DNA of 64,000 nt from Scatomonas sp963928055. GTDB taxonomy: Bacteria; Bacillota; Clostridia; Lachnospirales; Lachnospiraceae. Both the position numbers and the translations under genes were made by a program. Position 1 is the stretch's first letter. Every line of letters starts with the position of its first letter. The stretch lies in the NCBI GenBank assembly GCA_963928055.1, contig CAWVDN010000001.1:1426001-1490000 (forward strand). The letters run 5' to 3'. The notes below the pieces were generated by a model, which worked only from the letters and a program-made list of their open reading frames with translations, did not search any database and was not told the DNA's origin. This document shows positions 7,540 through 15,611 of the stretch, piece after piece.

Positions 7540-7875
7540 ATTATGTGATGCATCCCGCTCAAACTATCGCAGGCATCACACCACTGGCAGAATACGGGTG
7601 AAATATGGAGTTTTCTCAGCTTTACAGTAGAAAGACACAGGGAAATACGGGGAAATTTGAGATTATCTTGAAATTACGGTAGAAACACTGGAGGAAGTAC
7701 GGGTACCCCTGGGATCCTTTCGAAATGTACGGTAGACGAATACCGGAAAAATCGAGATTTCTTCCAATCGCCCGTAAAAGGGTACCGGAAGATTTTGAGT
7801 ATTTCCTGAAATGCCCGTAGTAAGCGCTTACAGAATACCGTATAAATAAGATTTCTTCAAAATTCCGGTATTTGG
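7540..7875 (+). repeat. Dispersed intergenic element C, copy 1 (leader plus degenerate tandem units)
   Basis: The 540-base gap between csoR and the next gene holds no gene but a structured repeat. A leader (about 7548-7600, including CAGGCATCACACCACTGG) is followed by head-to-tail units: 7621-7672 (52 bp), 7673-7724 (52), 7725-7766 (42), 7767-7810 (44), 7811-7860 (50) and a partial unit from 7861. Units tend to start ATTACGGTAG or ATGCCCGTAG and end GATTTCTTNAA, with TACGGG or TACCGG in the middle. From the second unit on it is nearly identical to copy 3 at 42.3 kb. The unit at 7811 contains the palindrome GTAAGCGCTTAC. Confidence 0.8.
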
Positions 7876-7923
7876 GCGGCCATAGCATCAGTGTACAAGG
7901 GCTCTTTTATGCAGGAAAACCCA

Positions 7924-7978
7924 AAGGGAGTGCCGCTCAGTCATGTGAACTGCTCACACGGCAGCGCGGCACTCCCTT
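7924..7978 (-). terminator. Terminator after the small membrane protein gene
   Basis: A 13-bp perfect stem AAGGGAGTGCCGC (7924-7936) / GCGGCACTCCCTT (7966-7978), just beyond the stop codon at 7982 on the minus strand. Confidence 0.65.
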
Positions 7979-7981
7979 CTG

Positions 7982-8389
7982 TTAATTAGAATCTTGAAGG
8001 ATTTTTTCTATTTCATCCAATAAATCTTCTCCATCCATAATTTTCTGCAGAAAACCTCCGGCATGTTCATATTTGAAATTCGTTTCGCCCAAAACTATGT
8101 GAAATGGCTTCCCGTTGTCATTGCCGTTTATTTCCACTGCCAGATTTTCTGTGGGATAGGAATGCACGGTTTCTAAGGATGCCCTGCTTTTATAGCGGCT
8201 TAATACCTGCAGAACATCTTCATACACTGTTTTGTCCGTGATCTCCTCTCCTCTGTACACAATCTGCGATAGCTCGCAGGAATGAACCGCTTTGATCAGG
8301 GACTTCGGTCGGAAATACAGGAAAAGGAATACACCCAAAACCACCAGAACCGCAACCGAAAGTAACACGATCCTTTTTCTTCTCCGCAT
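7982..8389 (-). CDS. Small membrane-anchored protein of unknown function
   Basis: A 135-residue protein starting MRRRKRIVLLS, with one hydrophobic segment (about residues 7-25, IVLLSVAVLVVLGVFLFLYF) behind a positively charged N-terminus, then a soluble domain of about 105 residues outside the membrane. The segment could be an uncleaved signal anchor. I do not recognise the outer domain (it includes VHSCELSQIVYRGEE and HIVLGETNFKYEH). ATG at 8389 has AAGGGGTGAT upstream; the longer frame from 8518 has no such site. It is transcribed alone, between its own terminator and the divergent etf operon. Confidence 0.7.
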   Translation of the reverse strand: MRRRKRIVLLSVAVLVVLGVFLFLYFRPKSLIKAVHSCELSQIVYRGEEITDKTVYEDVLQVLSRYKSRASLETVHSYPTENLAVEINGNDNGKPFHIVLGETNFKYEHAGGFLQKIMDGEDLLDEIEKILQDSN

Positions 8390-8501
8390 ACATATCACCC
8401 CTTTCCATATTATATTATCCCGGCGGCAGGATCCCGTCAAGCAACGATAGAATTTTTCAACTTCGATATTGTATAAAAACCTGTATACTTTCATAAAATT
8501 C

Positions 8502-8530
8502 TCGACATTTCTGCACAAAAATGGTATATT
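8502..8530 (+). promoter_or_regulatory. Promoter of the etf operon
   Basis: TCGACA (8502-8507) and the extended -10 TGG-TATATT (8525-8530) are 17 bases apart, 65 bases before the etfB start. The -10 region lies inside a short palindrome, GGTATATTATACC. Confidence 0.6.
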
Positions 8531-8594
8531 ATACCTAATGTTTTATCCGACTAACGCGGAAAAGCGTAATTTTTTACAAAGGAACCAGAAGACC

Positions 8595-9383
8595 ATGAAA
8601 ATCATTGTATGCATGAAACAGGTCCCTGCCGGGACCAACGTGGAGATCGACCCGGAAACCGGGGCCATGAAGCGTTTGTCCGGCGGGACCCGCACCAATC
8701 CCTACGATCTTTTTGCCCTGGAAACGGCCCTGCGCCTCCGGGAAACCCTGGGCGGCACCGTGACGGTGCTGACCATGGGACCGCCCCAGGCGGAGGAAAT
8801 GATGCGGGATGCCTACACCATGGGGGCGGATGAGGCGGTGATCCTCTCCGACCGGAAGTTTGCCGGCGCCGATGTGCTGGCCACCTCCTACACCCTGATG
8901 CAGGGAATCCAGGTTTTAGGCGGGGCGGATCTTATCATCTGCGGACGCCAGACTACCGACGGCGACACCGCCCAGGTAGGGCCGGCTATTGCCGAGCATC
9001 TGGGGATTCCCCACGCGGCCTGGGTAGCGGAGATCGTCAAGGCAGACGAAACGTCCATTACCGTCCGCCAGGATCTGGCCAGCGTCACACAGGTATCGGA
9101 AATCCCCTATCCCTGCCTCATCACCGTGGACAAGGACAGCTGTGTGCCCCGTCTGCCTTCCTATCTTCTGAAGCGCGGCACAGCCAGCCGGCCGGTAAGA
9201 TTCCTGAGCTTTGAGGATCTTCCGGATCAGAACATGACCCGCTACGGCCTCATCGGCTCCCCTACCTCCGTAGAACGGATGTTTTCTCCGGAACCTGCGG
9301 AAAAGCAGGTATACCTTAAGGGCTCGGCCCGGGAGAAAACGGAAGAACTCTTTTCCATTCTCACAGGAAAGAAGATCATTTAG
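8595..9383 (+). CDS. etfB: Electron transfer flavoprotein, beta subunit
   Basis: A 262-residue EtfB. The start MKIIVCMKQVPAG and the nucleotide-binding stretch CGRQTTDGDTAQVGP are typical. It pairs with EtfA to form an FAD-containing electron carrier in the cytoplasm. ATG at 8595 aligns with the family N-terminus; upstream in-frame codons encode no family sequence, although the ribosome binding site is weak (AGGAACCAGAAGACC). It is first in a four-gene operon, with 12 bases to etfA. Because EtfA carries ferredoxin domains and a 2-hydroxyacid dehydrogenase follows, this Etf probably takes part in flavin-based electron bifurcation or confurcation between NADH, ferredoxin and the dehydrogenase. 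Confidence 0.93.
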   Translation: MKIIVCMKQVPAGTNVEIDPETGAMKRLSGGTRTNPYDLFALETALRLRETLGGTVTVLTMGPPQAEEMMRDAYTMGADEAVILSDRKFAGADVLATSYTLMQGIQVLGGADLIICGRQTTDGDTAQVGPAIAEHLGIPHAAWVAEIVKADETSITVRQDLASVTQVSEIPYPCLITVDKDSCVPRLPSYLLKRGTASRPVRFLSFEDLPDQNMTRYGLIGSPTSVERMFSPEPAEKQVYLKGSAREKTEELFSILTGKKII

Positions 9384-9395
9384 GAGGGGAAACAG

Positions 9396-10586
9396 ATGGA
9401 TTTGCTGAAATTTGATCCGCAGAAGTGTTCCCTCTGCGGAAAATGTATTGAAAAATGCCCCTTCGGCGCTCTCGCCATGCAAAACACGGGCATTACCGTC
9501 AATGATAAATGCCGGGCCTGCGGCCTCTGCGTCCGCATCTGTCCGGAAAAGGCCATTCACTTTGAGCAGAAGGCGGACACCTTCGACAAGGACTCCTGGA
9601 AGGATTTCCTGATCTTTGTGGAGCAGGAGCGGGGCGACATCCACCCGGTGGCTTTTGAACTTATCGGGGAGGCCAGAAAAATGGCTCCCAAAGTGAACTA
9701 TAAAGTAAACTGCGTCATCGTGGGCGGAGCCGGCACCGGGGAAAACGCCAGAAAGCTCCTGGACTACGGCGTGGACAAGGTCTATGTCTATGAGCATCCG
9801 GGTTTTGAGGGCTTCCGGGCGGACTGTTACGCCGACGCGGTGGCGGCCTGCATCGCCGCCGTCCGGCCCAGTTCCATCCTCATCGGCGCCACTTCCCTGG
9901 GACGCTCTCTGGCTCCCAGGCTGTCCACCCGGTTCCACACCGGCCTGACTGCCGACTGCACCACCCTGGATATTAAGGAAAACACGGATATGGTCCAGAT
10001 CCGCCCTGCCTTCGGCGGAAACATCATGGCTCAGATCCAGATCGCCCATTCCAGACCCCAGTTTGCCACCGTGCGCTACCGGGTCATGGACCGGGCTTCT
10101 AAAGTAGAACACCCCTCCGGAGAGATCGTTCCCTGCCAGGTAACAGAGGAAATGGTAAATTCCAGGATCAAGATCCTTTCCTCGGAAGTGATCCGGAAGC
10201 AGAAGACCCTGGAAGAGGAAGACATCCTGGTGGCCGTAGGCCGGGGCGTCCGCACCGAGAAGGATGTGGAAATGTGCCGGGAACTGGCGGAAGCCCTGGG
10301 AGGCCAGCTGGCTTTCACCCGTCCCATGGTGGAAAACGGTTTCGGAGATAACGCCCATCAGATCGGCCTGTCCGGACGGACCGTCCGTCCCAAGCTACTG
10401 ATCACCTGCGGCGTATCCGGCGCCATTCAGTTTACCTCCTGCATGACCGGTTCGGAATGTATCGTGGCCATCAACAATGACCCGGAGGCGCAGATTTTCA
10501 ACGTGGCCCACTACTGCATCGTGGACGACCTGTATCAGGTGGTTCCCATGCTGACCCAGCTGGTGCGGGATCGAAAGGAGGATTAA
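9396..10586 (+). CDS. etfA: Electron transfer flavoprotein, alpha subunit with two N-terminal [4Fe-4S] clusters
   Basis: 396 residues. The N-terminal part is a two-cluster ferredoxin domain with Cys11, 14, 17, 21 and Cys39, 42, 45, 49 (CSLCGKCIEKCP and CRACGLCVRICP). The usual EtfA Rossmann-like and FAD-binding domains follow, ending with SGAIQFTSCMTGSECIVAINND, the FAD signature. Ferredoxin-fused EtfA is known from the lactate dehydrogenase/Etf complex of Acetobacterium (LctC) and relatives. AGGAGGGG precedes the start. It is 4 bases upstream of the dehydrogenase gene, so the three products probably form one complex. Confidence 0.94.
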   Translation: MDLLKFDPQKCSLCGKCIEKCPFGALAMQNTGITVNDKCRACGLCVRICPEKAIHFEQKADTFDKDSWKDFLIFVEQERGDIHPVAFELIGEARKMAPKVNYKVNCVIVGGAGTGENARKLLDYGVDKVYVYEHPGFEGFRADCYADAVAACIAAVRPSSILIGATSLGRSLAPRLSTRFHTGLTADCTTLDIKENTDMVQIRPAFGGNIMAQIQIAHSRPQFATVRYRVMDRASKVEHPSGEIVPCQVTEEMVNSRIKILSSEVIRKQKTLEEEDILVAVGRGVRTEKDVEMCRELAEALGGQLAFTRPMVENGFGDNAHQIGLSGRTVRPKLLITCGVSGAIQFTSCMTGSECIVAINNDPEAQIFNVAHYCIVDDLYQVVPMLTQLVRDRKED

Positions 10587-10590
10587 GGTC

Positions 10591-12024
10591 ATGGCATATC
10601 CATATAAAAAAATGACAGAAGAAGACTTTGCCCGGATCCGTTCTTTCACCGCCGAGGACCGGGTATGGACCGGCCAGGAGATCGCCAAAGAATATTACCA
10701 CGACGAGATGCCGGAGTACGGAAGCTATCCCCCGGAGCTCTACGTGGAAGTTATCAATAAAGAAGAAATCTCCGCCATTATGGCTTACGCTTACAAAGAA
10801 AATATCCCGGTGGTCTGCCGGGGCGCCGGCACCGGCCTGGCCGGAGGCGCCACCTGCAAATACGGAGGCATCATGCTGTCCGTCATGCGGATGAACAAAA
10901 TCTTCCCCGTGGACCACAAAAATCAGACCATTACCGTGGAGCCCGGAGCTCTGCTGGTGGACGTCCAGGCGGCCGCCGCCGCGGAAGGCCTGTTCTATCC
11001 CCCGGATCCCGGCGAGAAAACCGCCTCCATCGGCGGCAACGTCATCACCAACGCCGGAGGCATGAAGGCCGTCCGCTACGGTCTGACCCGGGACTTTGTC
11101 CGCTGCATCGAGGCGGTGCTGCCGGACGGCTCCATTATGAATTTTTCATCCAACGTAGTAAAAAACACCACCGGCTACGCAGTCAAGGATCTGGTCATCG
11201 GCTCCGAGGGAACCCTGTGCATTCTGACCCAGGTAACCCTGAAGCTTCTGCCGGCTCCCACCTGCTCCGCCACCCTGGTGATGCCCTTCAAAAGCCTGGA
11301 GGAATGCGCCGACATGGTGCCCAAGGTGCTGGAACTTCCCTTTGTGCCCACAGCCATTGAGTTTCTGGAACGGGAGCTCATCGATATCGTAGAGCGCACC
11401 CTGAACAAGCCGTTCCCGGTACAGCAGGGAGAAGCCGTGCTCATCGTCATGTACGACGCCTCCAGCAAACAGGAGCTGGACAGCGCCGTGGAGGCTGCCG
11501 CCGAGTCGGCCCTGGCCAACGGAGCCTTTGACTGCTTCATCGCCGACACGCCGGAGCGGGCCGGATCCATCTGGTCTGTCCGGGGCGCCGTCCTGGAGGG
11601 TATGAAGGCGGACTCCGTGTCTCAGGAGGAGTGCGACGTGGTGGTTCCCAGAGCCCGCATTGCCGAGTACGTAAAGGCCGCCAAGCGCATCGCCCTCTCC
11701 CATGGTATCCGGGTGGAGCCCTGCGGACACTGCGGCGACGGCAACATCCATACGGAAATGCTCCGGGGACCGGAGATGAGCGACGAGGAGTGGAAGAGCG
11801 CCACCCACGCCTGTCTGACAGAGCTCTACGCCCTTTCCAAAGAGCTGGGGGGCCAGCTTTCCGGAGAACACGGCATCGGCAACGGCCGCCTGGAGTTTTT
11901 AAAAGAATTTGTGGGGCCGCGGATGATCGCTCTCTACAAATCCATCAAACTTGCCTTTGACGACAAGCTGATCCTGAACCCCGGCAAGATGATCGAGTTT
12001 CAGGATACACAAACCACAATGTAA
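10591..12024 (+). CDS. FAD-linked 2-hydroxyacid dehydrogenase (GlcD/LctD type)
   Basis: 477 residues of the FAD-binding type-4 (PCMH) oxidoreductase family. The FAD-binding loop CRGAGTGLAGGA, the ITNAGGMKAVRYG segment, the metal-site motif CGHCGDGNIH and the C-terminal SGEHGIGNGR are all present. Family members oxidise D-lactate, glycolate or other 2-hydroxy acids. The adjacent etfB and ferredoxin-fused etfA match the lctBCD layout of Acetobacterium, where lactate oxidation by NAD is driven by co-oxidation of ferredoxin. AAAGGAGG precedes the start. The exact substrate cannot be read from the sequence, and the transporter downstream is not a lactate permease. Confidence 0.9.
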   Translation: MAYPYKKMTEEDFARIRSFTAEDRVWTGQEIAKEYYHDEMPEYGSYPPELYVEVINKEEISAIMAYAYKENIPVVCRGAGTGLAGGATCKYGGIMLSVMRMNKIFPVDHKNQTITVEPGALLVDVQAAAAAEGLFYPPDPGEKTASIGGNVITNAGGMKAVRYGLTRDFVRCIEAVLPDGSIMNFSSNVVKNTTGYAVKDLVIGSEGTLCILTQVTLKLLPAPTCSATLVMPFKSLEECADMVPKVLELPFVPTAIEFLERELIDIVERTLNKPFPVQQGEAVLIVMYDASSKQELDSAVEAAAESALANGAFDCFIADTPERAGSIWSVRGAVLEGMKADSVSQEECDVVVPRARIAEYVKAAKRIALSHGIRVEPCGHCGDGNIHTEMLRGPEMSDEEWKSATHACLTELYALSKELGGQLSGEHGIGNGRLEFLKEFVGPRMIALYKSIKLAFDDKLILNPGKMIEFQDTQTTM

Positions 12025-12039
12025 CGGGGGAACAGAACA

Positions 12040-13218
12040 ATGAGTACAAAAAGATCCATCCTGGTAGACAAAAATAAAATGCCTCTGGTCATGGGGATCG
12101 CCTTCGTGGCTTTTACCACCCAGTTCGGCGGCGGCTTCGCCTCCGGCGCCCAGATCTACCAGTATTTTATCAACTACGGCATCTGGTGCCTGGTGCTGCC
12201 GCTCCTGACCCAGGGATTATACTCCCTGTTCTTCTGGTACGGCATGCGCTACGCCTACAAACACAAAACCTTTGACTACCGGAGTTTCTCCGACAGCTTT
12301 TACGGAAAAACCCGCCATGTCATGTCCAACCTGCACGAGGTCTGCTACCTGATCATGATCGGCACCGCCTCCGCGGCGGCCTTCGCCACCGGCGGCTCCA
12401 CCATCCAAACCCTGACCGGTATGCCCTACTGGCTGTGTACTGTGATCGTGGCTGTCTTTATCTTCCTGGTAGCTCTCTTCGGAACCGGCGTGGTGCGCAA
12501 ATGCGCCTCTACCTTAAGCGTGCTGATCATTATCGGTCTGGTGGCGGTGCTGCTGCCCAACATCATTGCCCAGTGGGATGCCATTGTGGCTTCCGCCAGC
12601 CGCATGGCCGGCGGGGAGATGACCGTGCTCTCCAAAGAATCCGGCGCCTTCGGCCCGGCTCTCTGGTCCGCGGTGCTGTACTTCTTCTTCCAGCTGTCCT
12701 CCGTCTCGGTTATGTATCAGCATGTGGAGCCTGTAACCGATGTGAAACAGATCAATAAAGCGGCGGTAGGCATGTTTATCTGCAACTTCTTCGCTATGGA
12801 GCTTTCCATCGTGGGCCTGCTGGCTGTTTCCTATGTGGCGGAGCTGGCTACTGCCTCGGTGCCCATGCTGGTGCTGGTGGAGAACGGCGTAGGCGCCTTG
12901 GTGCTGACCCCTGTGATCTCCCTGCTGATCATCCTGGGAGCCATCTCCACAGCCGTAAACATGATCTCCGGCATTGTTACCCGCTGTGTCAACGCGGTGG
13001 AACGCCGGATCCCCTCTCCGGAAAAGAAGAAATCCGGACACCTGGCCCGGAACGCTGTGTTCACCCTGATCTTCACCTTCCTGGCCTTCGCCATCGCCCA
13101 GTTCGGACTCATGGCCGTGGTCAGCAAGGGATATTCCTACCTGGGATATGCGGCGCTGATCACCCTGTTCATTCCCTTCGTGATCCATATGATCCGAACT
13201 CGGTTTAAAGAAATTTAA
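12040..13218 (+). CDS. YkvI-type membrane carrier
   Basis: 392 residues with about 10-11 hydrophobic helices and almost no large loops, resembling the YkvI family, distantly related to APC-superfamily amino-acid transporters. The first helix carries the small-residue motif TQFGGGFASGAQ, typical of an unwound substrate-binding helix. It follows the dehydrogenase by 15 bases with GGGGGAAC upstream and closes the operon. By position it should import the 2-hydroxy acid or export the product of the Etf-linked dehydrogenase. No YkvI substrate is known to me, so this is inference. Confidence 0.8.
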   Translation: MSTKRSILVDKNKMPLVMGIAFVAFTTQFGGGFASGAQIYQYFINYGIWCLVLPLLTQGLYSLFFWYGMRYAYKHKTFDYRSFSDSFYGKTRHVMSNLHEVCYLIMIGTASAAAFATGGSTIQTLTGMPYWLCTVIVAVFIFLVALFGTGVVRKCASTLSVLIIIGLVAVLLPNIIAQWDAIVASASRMAGGEMTVLSKESGAFGPALWSAVLYFFFQLSSVSVMYQHVEPVTDVKQINKAAVGMFICNFFAMELSIVGLLAVSYVAELATASVPMLVLVENGVGALVLTPVISLLIILGAISTAVNMISGIVTRCVNAVERRIPSPEKKKSGHLARNAVFTLIFTFLAFAIAQFGLMAVVSKGYSYLGYAALITLFIPFVIHMIRTRFKEI

Positions 13219-13238
13219 ATAGTTCGTATATGAAAGCA

Positions 13239-13292
13239 ATCCCTCTGGATCCGCGGACGCTGCATCCGCCCGGAACCGGAGGGATCGTTTTT
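13239..13292 (+). terminator. Terminator of the etf operon
   Basis: ATCCCTC (13239-13245) pairs with GAGGGAT (13279-13285), extended inward with near-complementary GGATCC/GGAACC sequence, followed by CGTTTTTC. Confidence 0.75.
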
Positions 13293-13308
13293 CTAAAAGA
13301 ATACTCCG

Positions 13309-14526
13309 TTATTTTTCTCTTTCCAGCATCTCATGGATCCTCACGATCTTTCCTGTCTTCACGGATTCTTCCGCCGCGATCCCCACGACGACCGCCCAGA
13401 ATCCTTCTTCCACGGTAGCGGTATCCGTCTCTTTGCCGTCAATATTGTCAATAAAATGCATATGCTCAAAGAAAGTGCCGCCCATGTGTCCGCTGGTCTG
13501 AATAGCCTGTGGATAACAGGGGGTAGAGATCAGGCTGGGACGGTGGTCCGCGCAGGTCATTTCAAAATGAGTCGTGTGTCCCTCCGCCGGCAGATAATTC
13601 TCATCCTCATAAGCCCGGATCCGTCCCTCGTCTCCGCAGATGGTGATCTCCTCGTAAAACATGGGAGAGAACATGCACAGATTAAAGCTGCACTTTACGC
13701 CGTTTTCATAGACTACCGTCACCAGGGCATTGTCCAGGATATCGGACGTTTCCCCGTTATATTCAAAGTTTATAAAGTTTACATTCTGACCGCCCACTGC
13801 GTACACAGATTGAGGCTTCGACTGGGCAAACAGATTCAGCAGGTCGAAATAGTGGCAGCATTTTTCCACCAGAGTGCCTCCGGAATATTTGGAGAACTTG
13901 TTCCACTGATCCACCTTGTCCAGGAAGGGGATCCTGTGTTCCATAATGCTGACCGTCTTCACATTTCCCAGGGCCTTCTGCTGCAGAACTTCCTTGCGTG
14001 CCTCTGTGTAAATGGCTTTGTATCGGTACTGAAGACCGATCTGGAAGGTGGCGGAATAGTTTTCAGCCAGCTTCTTCATCTCAAAAGCGTCTTTCAGGGT
14101 GGTGACCATGGGCTTCTCCATGAGAATATGCTTGCCGGATCTGACAGCCTCCCGGACCACTTGGATATGGGTATAGTTGGGGGTGCAGATGATCAGTCCA
14201 TCCACCTCCGGGTCATGGCAGGCGGAAGCCAGATCCTCATATACCTTCACCTCCGTATCCGGATACAGTCCGCGGAACATTTTCAGTGCCTGGGAAACAC
14301 TGTAGGGGCTGGGGTCATAGATGCCGTGGATGGTCCCTCTTCCCTCCAGCATAGTGACCCGCATGTGCTCCTGGGCGATCACACCCGCGCCGATCACGTT
14401 AAATTTATACTTTGCCGGCTCCTTTCTGTAAAAATACAGGTCTTTTTCCGGAAGGTAATCGGAGTGAAAGCCCCCGATCTTCCCGCCGCAGACTCTTGCG
14501 TTGATCTCTTTCCCTTTCTGATTCAT
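13309..14526 (-). CDS. Gfo/Idh/MocA-family NAD(P)-dependent oxidoreductase
   Basis: 405 residues. After a 40-residue N-terminal extension the Rossmann fold begins FNVIGAGVIAQEHM, followed by ICTPNYTH and the catalytic-lysine motif HILMEKPM. The C-terminal half is the alpha/beta substrate domain. Members oxidise or reduce cyclic polyols, sugars or amino-sugars; the substrate here is unknown. AAGGAG lies 5 bases before the ATG. It is transcribed alone toward the end of the etf operon. It lies about 3 kb past the sulfoquinovose gene region, on the same strand, but separate transcription makes a link doubtful. Confidence 0.85.
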   Translation of the reverse strand: MNQKGKEINARVCGGKIGGFHSDYLPEKDLYFYRKEPAKYKFNVIGAGVIAQEHMRVTMLEGRGTIHGIYDPSPYSVSQALKMFRGLYPDTEVKVYEDLASACHDPEVDGLIICTPNYTHIQVVREAVRSGKHILMEKPMVTTLKDAFEMKKLAENYSATFQIGLQYRYKAIYTEARKEVLQQKALGNVKTVSIMEHRIPFLDKVDQWNKFSKYSGGTLVEKCCHYFDLLNLFAQSKPQSVYAVGGQNVNFINFEYNGETSDILDNALVTVVYENGVKCSFNLCMFSPMFYEEITICGDEGRIRAYEDENYLPAEGHTTHFEMTCADHRPSLISTPCYPQAIQTSGHMGGTFFEHMHFIDNIDGKETDTATVEEGFWAVVVGIAAEESVKTGKIVRIHEMLEREK

Positions 14527-14597
14527 GACTCTTCTCCTTTTTCATGTGTGTTTTTTCAGATGCCTTAACCTTCCCGGCACCTTTATCATAAAAAAAG

Positions 14598-14639
14598 AGC
14601 ACAGATAATTCGTATGAAATTTTACGGATTATCTATGCT
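14598..14639 (-). terminator. Terminator after the DUF6512 gene
   Basis: AGCACAGATAAT (14598-14609) pairs with ATTATCTATGCT (14628-14639), with one mismatch. Read on the minus strand it is followed by CTTTTTTT. Confidence 0.75.
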
Positions 14640-14657
14640 TTCTTTTGATTTTCTCTG

Positions 14658-15158
14658 TCAAAGAGGCGGTTGAAAGATCCCAAGTTCCGGAGGATTCCGG
14701 GTAAACGCAAAAAAGGCTGCGGCAAATGCCAGCAGGGCTGCCAGAAGCAGCCAGCGGGAGATTCCCGGCCGGCTCCTTTTCCCGGCCAGCCGGCAGCGGA
14801 CAAAAAACCCCCCGGCCACGCTGAGATAAAAAAGCAGAATATCCGCCCACATCAGGCTCTTCCCCAGGATCCCCGTATACGTATAAAAAACGGCGGGGAT
14901 CAGCAGCAGGCCTGTAAGGATCCCCGCAGCGTCCGCCCAGAACAGATCCGGAACCTTATTTCTCAGGACCAGAGATTCCAGGATGCTCCAGGCAAGCATA
15001 GGGAAAAACAGCAGCTTCATATGCTCCCAGACAGACTCGCTGACCGGAGAGAAAAGAGCTGCCAGAGGATTTTCTCCCGACCACTCATAGACAAAATGCA
15101 GCAGCGTACCCAGAACCGACGTAAAGAAAAATCCGGCAAGAGTATATTTTTTCAGCAT
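14658..15158 (-). CDS. DUF6512-like integral membrane protein
   Basis: 166 residues forming about five or six membrane helices, with the conserved N-terminal pattern GTLLHFVYEWSG followed by SESVWEHMKLLFFP, which I associate with DUF6512. The function is unknown. GAGGTGATAGATC precedes the ATG. It stands alone between element C copy 2 and its own terminator. Confidence 0.7.
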   Translation of the reverse strand: MLKKYTLAGFFFTSVLGTLLHFVYEWSGENPLAALFSPVSESVWEHMKLLFFPMLAWSILESLVLRNKVPDLFWADAAGILTGLLLIPAVFYTYTGILGKSLMWADILLFYLSVAGGFFVRCRLAGKRSRPGISRWLLLAALLAFAAAFFAFTRNPPELGIFQPPL

Positions 15159-15290
15159 GATCTATCACCTCCGCCACAGTATATTCCGTTTTGGAAGATT
15201 CTATACAAGCCTGCGGAAAAGGGCTGTCGCACACCCAGAAGGGAGCATAGCAAATGAGTACGGCAGAACTTTTTACAACGAATAAGAGCT

Positions 15291-15524
15291 CTGCAGGCGT
15301 TTACTACGGTCATTTCAGGGAACACTTGTGTCACTACTGTAATATTTAAGAAATCTCAGATCCACCCGTACTTCCCCGCCCGGCTCTACTGTAATATTTA
15401 TGAAATCCCAGATCTACCCGTACTTCCCTGCACGTTTCTACCGTAATGCCGGAAAATCCCATAATTTTCCCGTATCTCACAAGTGGTGTGACGCATACAG
15501 CAGTTTGAGCGGCATCCCCTGGTC
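15291..15524 (-). repeat. Dispersed intergenic element C, copy 2 (minus orientation)
   Basis: The 453-base gap 15159-15611 has no gene. Read on the minus strand from 15524 it shows the leader GATGCCGCTCAAACTGC...GTCACACCACTTG, then two exact 52-bp units (15396-15447 and 15344-15395), each ATTACRGTAG...GGAAGTACGGGT...GATTTC, then a third unit grading into the end module GTGTTCCCTGAAATGACCGT. The two full units differ from each other at about a quarter of positions. The leader and end modules match copies 1 and 3, while the number of units differs. It lies between the aminotransferase terminator and the DUF6512 gene. Confidence 0.75.
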
Positions 15525-15535
15525 TTTTTTTGTAT

Positions 15536-15583
15536 AAAAAGGGAACTGCTGCTTCATAGATTTCTCTATTTGCAACAGTCCCC
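15536..15583 (-). terminator. Terminator after the aminotransferase gene
   Basis: GGGAACTGCTGC (15541-15552) pairs with GCAACAGTCCCC (15572-15583) and is followed, on the minus strand, by TTTTT. Confidence 0.75.
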
Positions 15584-15611
15584 CTGGAGGTCTTCTGTTC
15601 CTTTGGATCTG

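Noticed and set aside
7540..7875. CRISPR array in the 7.5, 15.3 or 42.2 kb repeats
   Set aside because: The 42-52 bp units run head to tail without unique spacers, unit length varies, the copies differ from each other, and no cas gene is present.
13309..14526. The Gfo/Idh/MocA oxidoreductase as part of the sulfoquinovose operon
   Set aside because: It has its own ribosome binding site and is separated from the operon by two terminators and three unrelated genes. Some members of this family do act on sulfosugars, so a link is possible but not supported here.
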